Of a stretch of DNA of 64,000 nucleotides, positions 34,919 to 46,760 are shown in pieces. The notes below the pieces were generated by a model. That model did not search any database, was not told where the DNA came from, and worked only from the letters and a program-made list of their open reading frames with translations. The position numbers and the translations under genes are program-made. Position 1 is the stretch's first letter; every line of letters begins with the position of its first letter. Source of the stretch: Papilionanthe hookeriana x Papilionanthe teres (lineage: Eukaryota > Streptophyta > Magnoliopsida > Asparagales > Orchidaceae); NCBI GenBank assembly GCA_022702705.1, contig CM040427.1, positions 14,655,625 through 14,719,624 of the forward strand, in the 5' to 3' direction.

Positions 34919-36065
34919 CTAAGCCTCATCATCATTCTCATCTATATCTCTCTCGTTCCAGACATTTGTAGGATCGTATTTAGTATAGTGTGGATGTGGA
35001 GGTAACACAACACTATGATCTCCTCTAATCAGACTATAACTATGTTAACTCTCCTCATACTCACTATGCTTCTGCAGATAATCCCCTATATGATCTACTT
35101 TTCCTTTAATATCATACACTCGATGCACAGTATAATTAATATTATTTTTCATTTTATTCAATAGCTCTATTTGCGAATCTGTAAACAGACCAGATGATGC
35201 ATGAGAAGTCGAAGCACAAGATGTGGAAGCAGTAGAAGTAAAAGAACCTGAAGTTCTAGAGAACCCTCCTCTCAAGCAAAAATAGAATGCTCAGTGTAAG
35301 TCTTCACATTCATACTCATAATTGGCTTAAGAGGTTGAAGGACCTCTTCCCAGTTATCTGATCTCACACCAGTCTGCTCACATAATGAATTAATAAGGAA
35401 AGCAAATCCCATACCTGAAGTAGTAGCAACTTTAGTAGAACTCCAAATATTCAAATAAATAATCGCTCCTATATCAATTAGCTTCCCCTACTAGATACAA
35501 TAGTTTAATGTAGCTCTTTCCCTCGTGACTTCACTCAGTTGATTGGTGGGAATTAGTTGGATAATATACAGTAATGCCATGCCTCAGAGGTGGCATTCAG
35601 CTTTGAGGCAGGGAAGTTAACTCTTCTTTAATTTGTTATTTTCCACAGTCTTCTTCCATCAGTCAAAGCAGATATAATTTCATCCAACTCCTCCTCCGTA
35701 GGATTATAATTAAAATAAAAGAAAAATGTAGTAGGAAGTAACAGGTAAAACTCGTTAATTACCTCAGGCGTGAAATGAAATAACTGCCCTCAAACCAATA
35801 CAAAATTTTCTTCTGCCTCAGGGAGATTTGCATGAAACTCCTGCACAACAGAAATAACAGCTATGACCTAGAAACAGTAAAATCTATCCTAAAGTCTTCT
35901 AACAATCATATCATCTTTCTCACCACTGGGCTTGTCAAAGCATCACTCCTGAATCAATTTACGTGACTGTAGTTCCTGCACGTAACGATCCTGAGCCTTT
36001 GAACTCACAAACTTGTCTGAATCAAAGGTGGTACTTCCCTTTCTCCTTTTTGTTTTTTGTTCCAT
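34919..36065 (-). pseudogene. ORF-A of Y: plant-transposon-protein-like ORF, decayed
   Basis: Starts ATGGAACAAAAAACAAAAAG at 36065 and ends in a TAG after ENDDEA. Collinear with ORF-A of Z (48317-49462): basic N-terminus then FDSDKFVS, LQSRKLIQE, VVQEFHANLPEAEE, INSLCEQTGVRSDNWEEVL, a Ser/Ala/Thr-rich stretch, and an acidic tail. It resembles the 'putative plant transposon protein' domain found downstream of pol in some Athila-type elements; the resemblance is from memory of the family. At least four stops plus one net 1-bp shift. Function unknown. Confidence 0.65.
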
Positions 36066-36434
36066 TTCTAAAATTTACATATAAATCACAAATTCCAAAA
36101 TTAAGCTAAAATCACTAAATTCAACTTATAAAGGCTTAAACTACTAAATCTAAGTAATTTCTAAATCTTTTTCTTAATTTTTCACCATGAATAGTAAATT
36201 TCAGGATTTTCCACAATGCTCTTCAAATACATGGTGAAAATAAAATTTTTTTACATTGGAGTAGTGATCTTACCTTAAGACGATCAAATCTAGTAAATTT
36301 GGCTTAAAATGACTCAAAAATATCCAAGATATAGGATGCCCTAGCCTTAAAATCACTAAAATGGTAAAGAAGAAGATGACAGGAAGTAAAAAGAATGGTT
36401 ATTTTCGGGTTTTTAATGCCTGCAAACCGGTTTT

Positions 36435-36480
36435 CGCGAACCGATGTCTAAGCGCAATAGTTCGACGCTTAGTCGCGAGT
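36435..36480. repeat. GC-rich hairpin, Y, between ORF-A and ORF-B
   Basis: TCGCGAACCGATGTCTAAGC...GACGCTTAGTCGCGAG. The arms CTAAGCG and CGCTTAG pair, with CGCGA on either side. Counterpart of 49827-49881 in Z. Confidence 0.55.
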
Positions 36481-36840
36481 GCACAAACATTGATGTTTTT
36501 GCTAAATGCATTTTTAAGCTCATTTGATCAACCCTAAATGGTCTTAATAAGTATATCTTCCCCTTGTACTCTTCTTATACTAAAAAACCATGCATTAATA
36601 CAAAAATAGATTCAACAAAAGTTTCATAACAACAAACACTTCATTACCAACGAACAAATAAGTACAAAATACAAATCTTCAATCCAAGATTCTTAGAGAA
36701 GATTTCATCTTTACTCACACTTTAACACATTAATCAAAACACAAAACAAACACTTAAGACACAACAAACTTATAATACATAAAATACAAAACACTAATAA
36801 CTAAACATGACTGACTAACTGCTTAATACGACTTAAGAAC

Positions 36841-37244
36841 TTAATTCCATTCTCCATTAGGTGGAACATGTCCAAAACCTTCATTAGTCCTTTAAATGCA
36901 TTTGGTATATAAATTTGATAAAACGGGCAATGGTTGAATACTCTTACCGAATCTTCTTATATCCACTTTTTCTTCAAAAACATCGCTTTATTCGCCTCTT
37001 CAACATGACTAGTATGACTAGACTGCATCTTTAATTTCCATCCAACATGTGCTAAATGTGTGGTAGTATCATCTACCTTTGCTTCGATTGAAACCACATC
37101 AGCCTCGATCTTTGCAATATTCTCTGTTATTCCTTGGATACTAACTGCTAGAAATCCGTTGAATAACTCTTGTGCACTTTCATAAATGAATTTGTTCTTG
37201 TTTCGATCCTCTTTCTTCTTAACTTTACTCTCCCAAGAAGACAT
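36841..37244 (-). pseudogene. ORF-B of Y, decayed
   Basis: Begins MSSWESKVKKKEDRNKNKF and runs open for 95 codons to a stop at 36957. The remainder, through a stop and one lost base, reads FYQIYIP and then GFGHVPPNGEWN and stop. The intact counterpart in Z is 50278-50682; lengths are 404 and 405 bp. The middle (IQGITENIAKIEADVVSIEA) has the heptad look of a coiled coil. I do not recognise the family. Confidence 0.7.
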
Positions 37245-37445
37245 TTTTATAACTTAAACTCTTCCCTTAGACTTTTAGGATGAAAATTTGGAATGGGGTG
37301 AATATCTCTTCATTTGGTTACTATTTATAAACTTTAGAAGCACTAAAACCATCCTCCCACATTCACAAACCACCAAATAATATTCCATAAAACTTCCTCA
37401 TGATTAGGGCTTCTAGAACCTCATTTTCACGTTTATCATAACTCT

Positions 37446-37481
37446 AGCGCCTAAGTGCCAACTGCTGGCGCTTAGCCGCCA
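37446..37481. repeat. GC-rich hairpin, Y, upstream of ORF-B
   Basis: GCGCCTAAGTGCC and GGCGCTTAGCCGC are near-perfect inverted copies around a short loop. Counterpart of 50889-50924 in Z. Confidence 0.65.
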
Positions 37482-37739
37482 ATGCTCATTTCAGCACACG
37501 TCTGCTAAACGTCTAAATAATCATTCTAACTCATCCAAGTTATCAATTAAGGTCTCAAAATATCCAGTAACATAATATAATCAAAATACTACCACACAAT
37601 TCTTACTTCAAAATAAACAACAAAACACATAAAACAAAATCAAAGCAAAGCATACCGATAACTATGGGTTGCCTCCCACAAAGCGCTTGGTTTTATGTCG
37701 TTAGCCCGACATATCCAGTGCTTATTCTGGGTGAACCAA

Positions 37740-39116
37740 CATCATATTTTCATCAAGTTTAAGTTGATCCATTGAGAAATATGGTTTCAGCTTATGACCA
37801 TTCACTTTGAATGTTTTCTCAGTTTTAGGATATTTAATATCTATAGCTCTATAGGGATAAACTTTTATTACAATAAATGGGCCTATTCACCTAGACTTAA
37901 GTTCTCCAGCAAATAATCTTAATCTGGCATTATATAGCAAAACTTATTGTCTGGGCTCAATATTTTTAGTCAGAATCCTACGATCATGCCACATCTTCAT
38001 CTAACGTAACACTTTCATATGATTCATTCCTTATCTCTTCAAGCTCATTTAATTGCATAATATTTTCTCACCAGCATATTTTAAATTATAATTAAACTCC
38101 TTTATAGTCCAATATGCTTTATGCTCAAGTTCAACTGGTAAATGATAAGCTTTCCCAAAAATTAGCCTACATGGGGACTTTCTTATAGGAGTTTTATATG
38201 CAGTCCTATAGGTCCACAAAGTAAAATATGGTTTATTTTACCAATCTTTTTTGCTTGGATTAACATATTTTTCCAAATTTTTTTTAATTTCACGATTGGA
38301 TAATTCAACCAAACCACTTTTTTAAGGACGATAAGCGGTAGCAATTTTATGGTTGATATGATATTTCCTTAATAATTTCTCCATGATTGCAATTCTAAAA
38401 CAACTTTCCCCATCAGTTATGATTACTCTTGGCATTCCAAATTTACAAAATATGTTCTTTCTTAAAAATTTTGCAACACTTCAAGCATCATATCGAGGTA
38501 AAGCAACAACTTCTATCCATTTCGATATATAGTCTACTGCTAACAATATAAATAAATTTCCAAAGATGGTATAAATAGTCCCTTAAAATATAATGCCAAA
38601 AATCAAATATTTCATCTTCCAACAAATAATTAAGGGGCATCTCATTTCTTCTAGAAATATTGCCTACACGCTGACATCGATCACAATTTTTAATATAAGA
38701 TTAACATCCTTAAAAATTGTAGGCCAATAAAATCTAGATTGCAGAATTTTATACGCAGTTTTATCAACACCAAAATGTCCCCCAAATCAGAATCATGTCA
38801 TTTTTGAATAATTTCGTAAGTTTCTTCTAATGGCACACGTCTTCAAATAATTAGATCCTTTCCTAGTTAATATAAAAATGGGTAGTCCTAAAAATAAGTC
38901 TTAGCTTCAAATAAAAATTTCTTTTTCTGTTGGTATGTCAAACCATAGGATATAATATCACTAATAATAAAGTTCGTAATGTCGACATACCATGGAACAT
39001 GCCATTCATTGATAGCGAGCAATTTTTCATCAGGAAATACTCATTAATTTCCTTTTTAGAATAGAGAGATTTTTCATTTTCAAGCTTGGACAGATGATCA
39101 AGAATTTGATTATCAG
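37740..39116 (-). pseudogene. pol: Athila integrase of Y, decayed
   Basis: From 39129 downward: the RNase H-integrase linker (GADNQILDHLSKLEN), the zinc-binding region, the catalytic core, and a C-terminal GPF/Y-type domain at about 37880-37750, all matching Z's better integrase at 60663-61659 plus 51194-51537. Numerous stops and small indels. Would join element DNA to the chromosome. Confidence 0.8.
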
Positions 39117-39121
39117 CACCC
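39117..39121. other. Target site duplication of S, left copy
   Basis: CACCC, repeated at 40721-40725. Y's pol reads across the site when S and one copy are removed (compare 61680-61700 in Z). Confidence 0.85.
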
Positions 39122-39162
39122 TGGTCCACTTTTGATATTTATACTTACAAAAATATGTTATT

Positions 39163-39190
39163 GATATTGGCAACGACACTAAAAACTTGA
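39163..39190 (-). other. Fossil PBS inside solo LTR S
   Basis: Reverse strand GATCAAGTTTTTAGTGTCGT then TGCC, an Athila PBS-like sequence about 40-70 bp inside the LTR end. Confidence 0.6.
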
Positions 39191-40280
39191 TCCTGCACCA
39201 AATATATGTATTTACACTGATGATTCTTTTATTTATGTTTTATAATGTGGATACTACGCAAGTATACGTATCGTTATCAAGTAATAATGAGCTCTAATGG
39301 AGTCCAAGATATCAATCCCACAGGGAAGTTAGAGAATTTTAAAGACAAATTAAAGTACACTTACTAAATTAGTATACAGAAATTAAGAACACTTATATTA
39401 AAACTATTGCTCAAAAAGGTTTAAATGTAGGATTCTAATTTAGAAAAGCATCTTTCTCCTTTTTGAGAGAATTAAGTGAATGATGAATTAAAGTAGTTTA
39501 GAGTTTGTATTATGCCAAATAGGAGCATTCTTATTCTTTACCCTTTGGTCCAGGTGCAAAGAACATTGACTAGTCCTATGTTTGATTATCGAATCCATGG
39601 CTAGGTCGGGAGGATACTAGCCGCCACTTCGTAGCTCCCACGTTCCCTCGCCCGAGGGCTAACATCTACACTTCAGCTCTCAAACAATAGGACCGAATTA
39701 AATATTTTAGTCTGTCACACTGAAATGTCCAATTCTACGCCCGATAGTTAATATTTCCCTATTTATTTGCACCCTCCTTCCAAGGCTTTTGACTTTATTG
39801 AATCACGGATGTAATCTTTACTATAGTTGATAATTCAACATATGTTAATAAATCAATTGGCCAAATTGAAAGTAAATTAAGTTTTAAGTAAAAGATTATC
39901 ATAATTTTTATTTAATAATTTTAAAGCAGCTTACTTTGATTCGTCACTTCACATAATCTCAACAACAAGGAAAAATACTAAGGAAACTACTCAGAAAGCA
40001 TGAGAAAAATAACACAAATCATGGATTTCATTAAAGTTAACAAACAATAACAAATATACTTATCTCAATTCTTCTCCCCAAGAAGACTCCTCAAGTTCCT
40101 TTGACTCTTCCTTCTAGTACAACACACTTAATTAAACTCACTAAGACTCTCTGATTTACTCCAACACAAATGAAAACAACACCAACAGACACAAAAAATG
40201 ACACACACCAAAAGATGACTTTTAAATGACACCAAAAGATGACACTTAAATGACACCCTAAAGGGACAGAAATCATCTCT

Positions 40281-40287
40281 ATTTATA
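40281..40287 (-). promoter_or_regulatory. TATA box of solo LTR S
   Basis: Reverse strand CTATAAATAGAG, the most standard TATA box among the Athila LTRs here. Confidence 0.6.
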
Positions 40288-40369
40288 GAAGGAGTGAAAT
40301 CTTCAAAGGTTTCTTAAGCAACTCTTCAAAAAGTGTCCAGGTTCATTGTATTTTGGCTCTTTTCAACTG

Positions 40370-40550
40370 TCTCGCCGTCGGCAGGCTCGATCTCGCCGTC
40401 GGCGGGCTTCTAGAAGGTGGGCTAACCCTGCCGATCTCGCTGTCGGCTGGCTCGATCTCACCGTCGGCGGGTTCTTTATAAAATATTTAAAAACTCTCAG
40501 GAAAATCTCACCGTCAGCGGCTTAAATCTCGTCGTCGGCGGGACAGTTCA
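40370..40550. repeat. GC-rich CGCCGTCGGCGGG array in S
   Basis: Six imperfect copies of TCTCGCCGTCGGCGGG in 180 bp. The core GCCGTCGGC is close to palindromic. Far richer in GC than anything nearby. Confidence 0.85.
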
Positions 40551-40725
40551 ATTTTTCATCAAATTGAGTCCTTTTTCCTCCAAATCCGCTTCTTTTGTGC
40601 TTTTTGCTTTCAGTACATATAATTCTTCATTCCTGCAATAAAACTCAGAAAATACCTTTCTTTAAAGTGCAATTTCATATAAATATGGTATGAAACTCTT
40701 AATACATTTTCTATTGATCACACCC

Positions 40726-41100
40726 TTCCTGTCTACTATCTCAAAGTTAAATTCTTGTAAAAGAAAAATCCATCTTATCAGTCTTAGTTTTGCATCCTTC
40801 CTTTTCATTAAATAATTAATAGTAGAATGGTTAGTATGTACTACACATTTTGCTCCAATTAAATATGATCTAAATTTATCAACATCATATACTTTAGCTA
40901 ATAACTCTTTCTTTGTTGTGGTATAATTAATTTGAGCTTCATTAAGAGTTCTGCTAGCATAGGAGATCACTTTGAAAATCTTATCATCTCTTTGTCCTAA
41001 AATAGCTCCAATAGCGTAATCAGTTGCATCACACATTAATTCAATAGGTTTTTCCAATCTGGTGAAACAATAACTGGTGTAGTGATTAATTTCTCTTTTA
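40726..41100 (-). pseudogene. pol: Athila RNase H of Y, decayed
   Basis: The 131-codon open stretch ending at 40662 reads CDATDYAIGAILGQ, FKVISYASRTLNEAQINYTT, TKKELLAKVY and VVHTNHSTINYLM. In functional copies the last is HTDHSA, so a catalytic Asp has become Asn. After 40726 the frame runs into solo LTR S, so the last codons belong to S. Confidence 0.85.
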
Positions 41101-42130
41101 ATATCTCAAAAGCTTTTAGACATTCTTCATCAAAATTAAAAATTGTATCCTTTTCCAATAAACGACTTATATGCTTAGCAATTTTTGAATAGTCTTTAAT
41201 ATAACGCCTGTAGTATCCAGCATATCCTAAAAAACTCCTAATCTCCCTTAAATTTTTTGGGCCAAGGTCAATTAGCGATCAATTGAATTTTTGCAAGGTC
41301 TACTTTAATACCTTTTTCTGATATATGATGTCCCAAAACAATTCCTCCTACTACCATATTGTTTCTTCACAGCGCTTAAGAAATTTAGGTAAATGTTCTA
41401 AACATGATTCAAATAAAATTCCTAACACTGAAAAATCATATGTGAACACTTCAATTCCTTTTTCAATTAAATCACAGAAAATTGTCATCATACATCTTTG
41501 AAATGTAGCAAGGACATTACATAAATCAAAAGGCATTCTTCTAAAAGCAAATGTACCATAAGGACTAGTAAACATTATTTTCTCTTGATCCTCAGGAGCA
41601 ATTTGTATTTGGTGATAACCAGTATATCCATCCATAAAAATAAAGTATTTATGCCTAGCTAGTCTATCTAGCATTTGATCTAAAAAGGGTAGTGAAAAAT
41701 AATCTTTCCTGGTGACAAGATTTAATTTTCTATAATCAATGCATATTCGCCACCCTGTGACTTGTCTAGTTGGTATAAACTCATTATACTCATTAATAGT
41801 CACAAAACTCCTCCTTTCTTATAAACACAATGAATAGGACTAACCCATGCACTATTTGAAATAGGGTAGATAATTCCAGCATCTAACCACTTTAAAATTT
41901 CTTTCTTGAAAATCTCTTTCATAATAGGATTTAATCTCCTTTGAGGACTGGACCTGGGTATGCATTTCTCTTCCATAAGGATTCTGTGCATACAAATTGA
42001 AGGACTGATTTCCTTAATATCAGCTATTTTCCATCCAAAGGCTTTCTTATATTTTTTAAAAGTTTCAAGCAAACTCTTTTCTTCTTCTACAGTTAATTTT
42101 AAGGAAATTATAACTGGCAAAGTTGAGGAA
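41100..42130 (-). pseudogene. pol: Athila reverse transcriptase of Y, decayed
   Basis: The linker and fingers (41800-42120) read KKAFGWKIADIKEISPSICM, HRILMEEK and GIIYPISNSAWVSPIHCV. The palm (41351-41803) reads WRICIDYRKLN, LPFLDQMLDRLARHKYF, and FTYDFSVLG where the catalytic motif should be (D)DFSVxG. One of the two catalytic aspartates is therefore Tyr, which alone would inactivate it. A frameshift separates the two pieces. Confidence 0.9.
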
Positions 42131-42192
42131 TCACCTAAAAAGGCATATTTTAAAAATGCAGGAAGTAACTTTAACTCAAGTTCAGGAGGTTT

Positions 42193-43040
42193 TTAAATTA
42201 ATGGACTAAAAGATTCATCTTTCTTTGTCATGTTCAAAACTTCAAAACTTTCTCCTACATAATTTAAATCTTCCTCATGAAAATCATCAGAATATTGTAC
42301 ATCCTCTTGTTGCTTGTGTTCTAACTTTTCACTTTCAGATTTTTCTTCATAAGTTGCTTCAAAATGGCATTCACTCAGATATCTTAGAACATTCATTCTA
42401 TAACATTTATCATCTTTATCTTTTGCAAGATATTTCATTGAGTTTGAAATATTAAATGTACTAGTTTGATCATTGACGTGCATAGTTAATTCCCCTTTCT
42501 ACACATCTATCATTGCTCTTCCTTTAGCTAGGAAAGTTCTCCCAAAAAATAGTAGTTATCTTTTTATCTTCCTCCATATCTAGTACAATGAAATTAATAT
42601 GAAAGATAAGTTAATCTACATTTACTAAAACATTTTCTATAACTCTTTAGGATATGTTATCGAATGATCTGCTAACTGTAGAGTTACAGTAGTAAGAGTT
42701 ATTTCTATTAGTCCCAGTCTTTTAAGTGTGGATAATGACATAAGGTTAATGCTTGCACCTAAGTCATATAAAGCTTTTCCATAAAATTTGTTTTCAATTG
42801 CACATGGAATTGTGAAGCTACTAAGAACTTTAAGCTTTTCAGGAAGCTTCTTCTAAATTATAGCACTGCATTCTTTACTAAGTACAACAGTCTCATCATC
42901 TTCAAACTTCCTTTCTTTCTTGAGGATATCCTTCATAAACTTCACATAGCTTTGTATTTCTTCTAAGGCTTCAGCAAATAGAATATTAATTGTAAGTTTC
43001 TTAATAATTTCCAAGAATTTTGAAAATTGTTTATCCAATT
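42193..43040 (-). pseudogene. pol: Athila protease region of Y, decayed
   Basis: QSYVKFMKDILKKERKFEDD near 42950-42890 is the lead-in. The stretch 42880-42500 holds the PCAIENKFYGKALYDLG-type segment in shifted frames. 42193-42483 is the post-protease acidic linker, ending at ESFSPLI. Confidence 0.75.
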
Positions 43041-43049
43041 TTTTTTATC

Positions 43050-44487
43050 GCAGTCTTTGAGGAAATGGAAGTGGTGGCTTTTCTAAATCAATTTTTGGTG
43101 GAGAAATAGGTCTTTCCAAACCTTTCGGAGTGTACTCTTGTGGTTCTTTAGTCTCTTCTTTCTCTGTTTCACTCTCTTTTTGAACTTTACCTTCCAACTC
43201 TCTTCCACTTCTCAATTGAACGACTTTTACTTGCTCTTTATTTTTGTCTCTTGGATTTATCTCTATATTACTCGGAAGTATTCCTTGGATCTATTATTTA
43301 ATGAATCAGCTATTTATCTCAATTGATTCTCAATATTTCTAATTTTAGCTCCTTGACTTTGCATTTAATTTCCCATTTATAACACCACTTCTTCTATAGA
43401 AAACTTCTTCTCCTTAAATTGCGAAGTAATGTTAAAACCTAGAGGATAAGCAGGTCTATAATTATTATTACCTTGTTTGTTCTAGTTCCCCCAATGGGTT
43501 TTCTTGGTTGTTCCCTCATTTTTTATTACTACCACCCATATTATTGTTATTCCAGTTAAAGTTTGGATGGTTCTTCCAACTTGGGTTATAATAATTGGAA
43601 TATGAGTTATTAGGCTTGTTTATGACATTCAAAGTTTCTAATGATGTTTGAAGATCTACCATTTAGTCTAATGAATTTTCTACAATTGTGAAAATTGGCT
43701 GAGAAAAATTTAATCCAAATTGGTCTTTCTTGAAATTGTAGCAACTTAATTTGCTAACATTGAAAAGCATTAGATTCATGAATATTGGCTACCTTCTTAG
43801 GATTTACCTTCTCAGAAGGCCATTGAAAATTATTATTAGCTATTTCTTTAATTAAATCATAAGCGTCATTAAATTTTTTAGACATCAATGAACCACCACC
43901 AGCAGCATTTATAATAGATCTAAGAGATCCAACTAATCCATTATAAAAAAGTTTAAATTATTAACCATTCTGCTATCGAATGATGTGGACACTTTCTTAG
44001 GAGATCTTTAAAACATTCCCATGCTTCATAAATAGATTCCCCTTTAAACTAACAAAAGGATGTAATATCATTTCTAAGCTTCGCAGTCTTTGATGGTGGA
44101 AAATATTTAGCAAGAAACATTTATGCTAAATCACCCCAAGTTCTGATAGATCTAGGTGCTAACGAATTTAGCTAAATCTTAGCCTTATCCCTCAATAAGA
44201 AAGGAAAAAGTCTATGTCTAATAGCATCATCCGTATCACCATCATATTTAAATGTAGCACACAATTCTAAAAAATTGGCAAGATGTAAATTTGGATCCTC
44301 AAGTGGTGCTCCCCCAAACCGATTAGTAGATACCATTTGGATAATAACAGGTTTAAGTTCAAATGAATTAGTCGCTACAACAGGATTTTGAATACTACCA
44401 TGAAGTTCATCTACACTAGGGTTAGCATAATCTCTTAAAAGTCTAATTCTTGATAGATTTGAGCATTTTGATTATTTTGATTTGCCA
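43050..44487 (-). pseudogene. gag: Athila gag of Y, decayed
   Basis: Starts ATGGCAAATCAAAATAATC at 44487. Readable blocks are NSFELKPVIIQMV, FGGAPLEDPNLHL, then the capsid helices, and SLETLNVINKPN plus YNPSWKNHPNFNWN near 43640-43550, which align with gag of element A. A frameshift occurs within the first 20 codons and several stops follow. Confidence 0.8.
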
Positions 44488-44755
44488 TTTCTTGATTTTT
44501 TTTATCTTTTTCTATATTTTTTATTTTTTCTAATACTTCTTTCTAATTCAGAATCATAAGGTACAAGTTCTTCAGAACCTAAACTACACATACACTATTA
44601 TAAATCAAAATAAAAAAAAAATCAAACAAATAAGAACTTATATTAAAAACAACACAACAATTTCTAAAATACATCTAATAAGTTTAAATAAGACTTTAAA
44701 AAGTAAAGATTAGTTTTTTCTGAAAATTTTCTTGAAATATTGTTTTGACTATTTT

Positions 44756-44773
44756 TCTCCGGTAACGACACGA
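44756..44773 (-). promoter_or_regulatory. Primer-binding site of Y
   Basis: Reverse strand TCGTGTCGTTACCGGAGA, a mutated form of the Athila PBS TGGCGCCGTTGCCGGGGA. It follows the LTR end GGATCA by 5 bp. Confidence 0.75.
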
Positions 44774-44778
44774 AAACT

Positions 44779-44947
44779 TGATCCTTAATATTTATGCTCA
44801 CATTTTATATATGAGTTTACACTTTATACTTCCTTTTAATTATATATCTTTCTTTACAATGATGCCAAAAACTTGATGTCGATACAAATGAGAGTTTAAT
44901 TGTTTTTATTATAATATGGGATTCTACACAAGTATACATATCGTTAT
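44779..44947 (-). repeat. 5' LTR of Y, terminal 169 bp
   Basis: Collinear with 31160-31340 of the Y 3' LTR, including the internal fossil PBS at 44859-44877. By eye about five in six positions agree. Cut at 44947 by element Z. Confidence 0.85.
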
Positions 44948-46742
44948 TGATCCCCGATAAATGCAACGACGCCAATAACTTGGTACCGTCCGGTAAATGT
45001 GCTGATGATTTAGATATGAAACTTATGATTTTATAATATGGGATACTATGCAAGTATATGTATCGTTTATCAAGTAATATAAGACTTTCTGATTAAGTCC
45101 CGAGATATCGAACCCACAGGGAAAATATGAAAATTTTTAAAGAAACCAGAAAATTATCTTTTTACTTTCTTTAATTGTTTTTGAAAAAGCATGTCTGGAT
45201 TTTGAAAAGTTTTGAAAGTTGATTTGTCTTTTAAAATGTCCTTAAGAAAATGTTAAGCAATGAAATTAAAATTGTAATAACTAATAACACTGGATGTAAA
45301 ATACTATTAACTAGAATATCTTTTTCTTTCCTTTTATGAAGTAGTAATAATTCTTAAAGTATTATTGTGGAAGTATTTAAATTTGTTGTGACGTGATAGT
45401 AAGAAAATGTGTTCTTTACCCTTACTTGGTTCTATAAAGAACATATGTTAATTTGAAATATTTATTATTTTGAACATGGTTAGGCAGAGAAGATACAAGT
45501 CTCTCACTCTAGCAGTTCCCTCGATTCCCACCACACTGAGGCTAACTTCTCATAACAAAACTCAAAACTTCAAACCAAATTAGGGGTTTTAGCCTCGTCA
45601 CTCTAAAATCCTCTAATTTTACTCCCTTTCATAAAAATATCTTCTAATATTACATTCAATTATATGGACTACAATTCTCACCCATATATTTGCATGTGAT
45701 TCTTACTAACTTTTATGAGACAATACCGCATTGGATCTTACATAATCTCAAGAAATTCTACAACTTAACAGGCCAAATTAAGAAGTAAACAAAGTTTTCG
45801 AATCAATCTTCACAACTTCTTCCAACTTTTAAACGCTTATACTTTCCACAACAATTCTTTATAAATTATTTACTTCTCCATTTAAGAAAGAAAAAGAAAA
45901 AGTAAACTTCTCAGAATGCATATAGAAAATACAAAAACACATTGATTTAAAATTAAAAACAATAAGAAAAATAACAAATGAAAGCAAGTATTAATAAAAA
46001 GATTAAAAGTAAACACTTATCTGAAAATTCTCTCCACAAGACTAAGGAAATTCCTCTGAAACTTTGACTCTTCGCTAAACTACTCCTCAGAGCAAGTCTC
46101 CCAACTCCGATGACTCGGAATACAGACTTTAGACTTCAATAAAAACTAAACTAAAAGAAAGAAAAGAAGTGGGAAGAAGAAGACTTCACTCTGACCCTTT
46201 TCTCCTTTCTTCTCTCTACTCCTACTCTTAATAAAAACTCTTAAAATGCAGTGGAAGAACAATGGAAGTACCATTCAAAATGTCGTGGAAGAGCCTCCTA
46301 AAGCCTCCCCTAATCTTTCCTAAGGCTCTCTTTAAATAGTAAACCAAAGGTACCTTGGTGTCTCTTCAAAATGTGTCCAGATTCAATGTATCTACCAAGG
46401 AACGCACCCCTTCATTCAAACTTGCCGCCCAAAGGAAGTTATGGTAGTTACCACCAAGAGTTGCATCCCATCCCCTTTGAAATTGGCGCCAAATTCATTT
46501 GAATTTTGATTTTTAACCGTAGCGGCTAAGCGTCGGCCCAATGGCGCTTAGCCGCCAGTGCCAAAATTTTGATTTTTCATTATTTTTGCTCCAAATTTGA
46601 TCCAATTTTGCTCCTTTCATCATGATCATCCATTTTCATCATACCTGCAAGAAAAATACAAAATACTTTCCCTTAAAGTGCAATATCATTAAAAATAGGT
46701 ATAAAAATGTGCATAAAAATACTATATATTTAAGTTGTATCA
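44948..46742 (-). repeat. 3' LTR of Z
   Basis: Reverse strand TGATACAACTTAAA...GGGGATCA. It contains ATCGAACCCACAGGGAAA (45106-45123), the Athila U5 signature, a perfect GC hairpin at 46522-46555, and a fossil PBS (reverse strand CCAAGTTATTGGCGTCGTTG) at about 44961-44981, only 14 bp from the LTR end. Confidence 0.88.
46522..46555. repeat. GC-rich hairpin in the Z LTR
   Basis: GCGGCTAAGCGTC and GGCGCTTAGCCGC: a stem of 11-12 bp with an 8-base loop (GGCCCAAT). Confidence 0.8.
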
Positions 46743-46760
46743 AAATCCCTCAAACTTAAA
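46743..46760 (-). promoter_or_regulatory. Polypurine tract of Z
   Basis: Reverse strand AAGTTTGAGGGATTT immediately before TGATACAAC, identical to that of Y. Confidence 0.65.

Larger units (their letters stand above)
39122..40720 (-). mobile_element. Solo LTR 'S' of an Athila-type element inside Y pol
   Basis: 1599 bp with TGGTCC...GATCA ends and a perfect 5-bp target duplication. It has no coding sequence. The U5 segment TATCAATCCCACAGGGAAG (39320) and the end TGATC...GGACCA on the reverse strand match the Y and Z LTR plan, so a full element inserted and then lost its body by LTR recombination. TATA box near 40281. A GC-rich array at 40370-40550 lies where Y and Z have their hairpin. Confidence 0.85.
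31160..44947 (-). mobile_element. Athila-lineage element 'Y' (part left of the Z insertion)
   Basis: Reverse strand. 3' LTR 31160-33412, internal region 33413-44778, and the first 169 bp (its 3' end) of the 5' LTR at 44779-44947. The rest of the 5' LTR should lie beyond the window because element Z is inserted at 44948. Domain order from high to low coordinate is PBS, gag, protease, RT, RNase H, [S insertion], integrase, ORF-B, ORF-A, PPT, 3' LTR. All frames are broken. It sits inside Tat element T; the left flanking pentamer is GTGAC (31155-31159). Confidence 0.85.
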
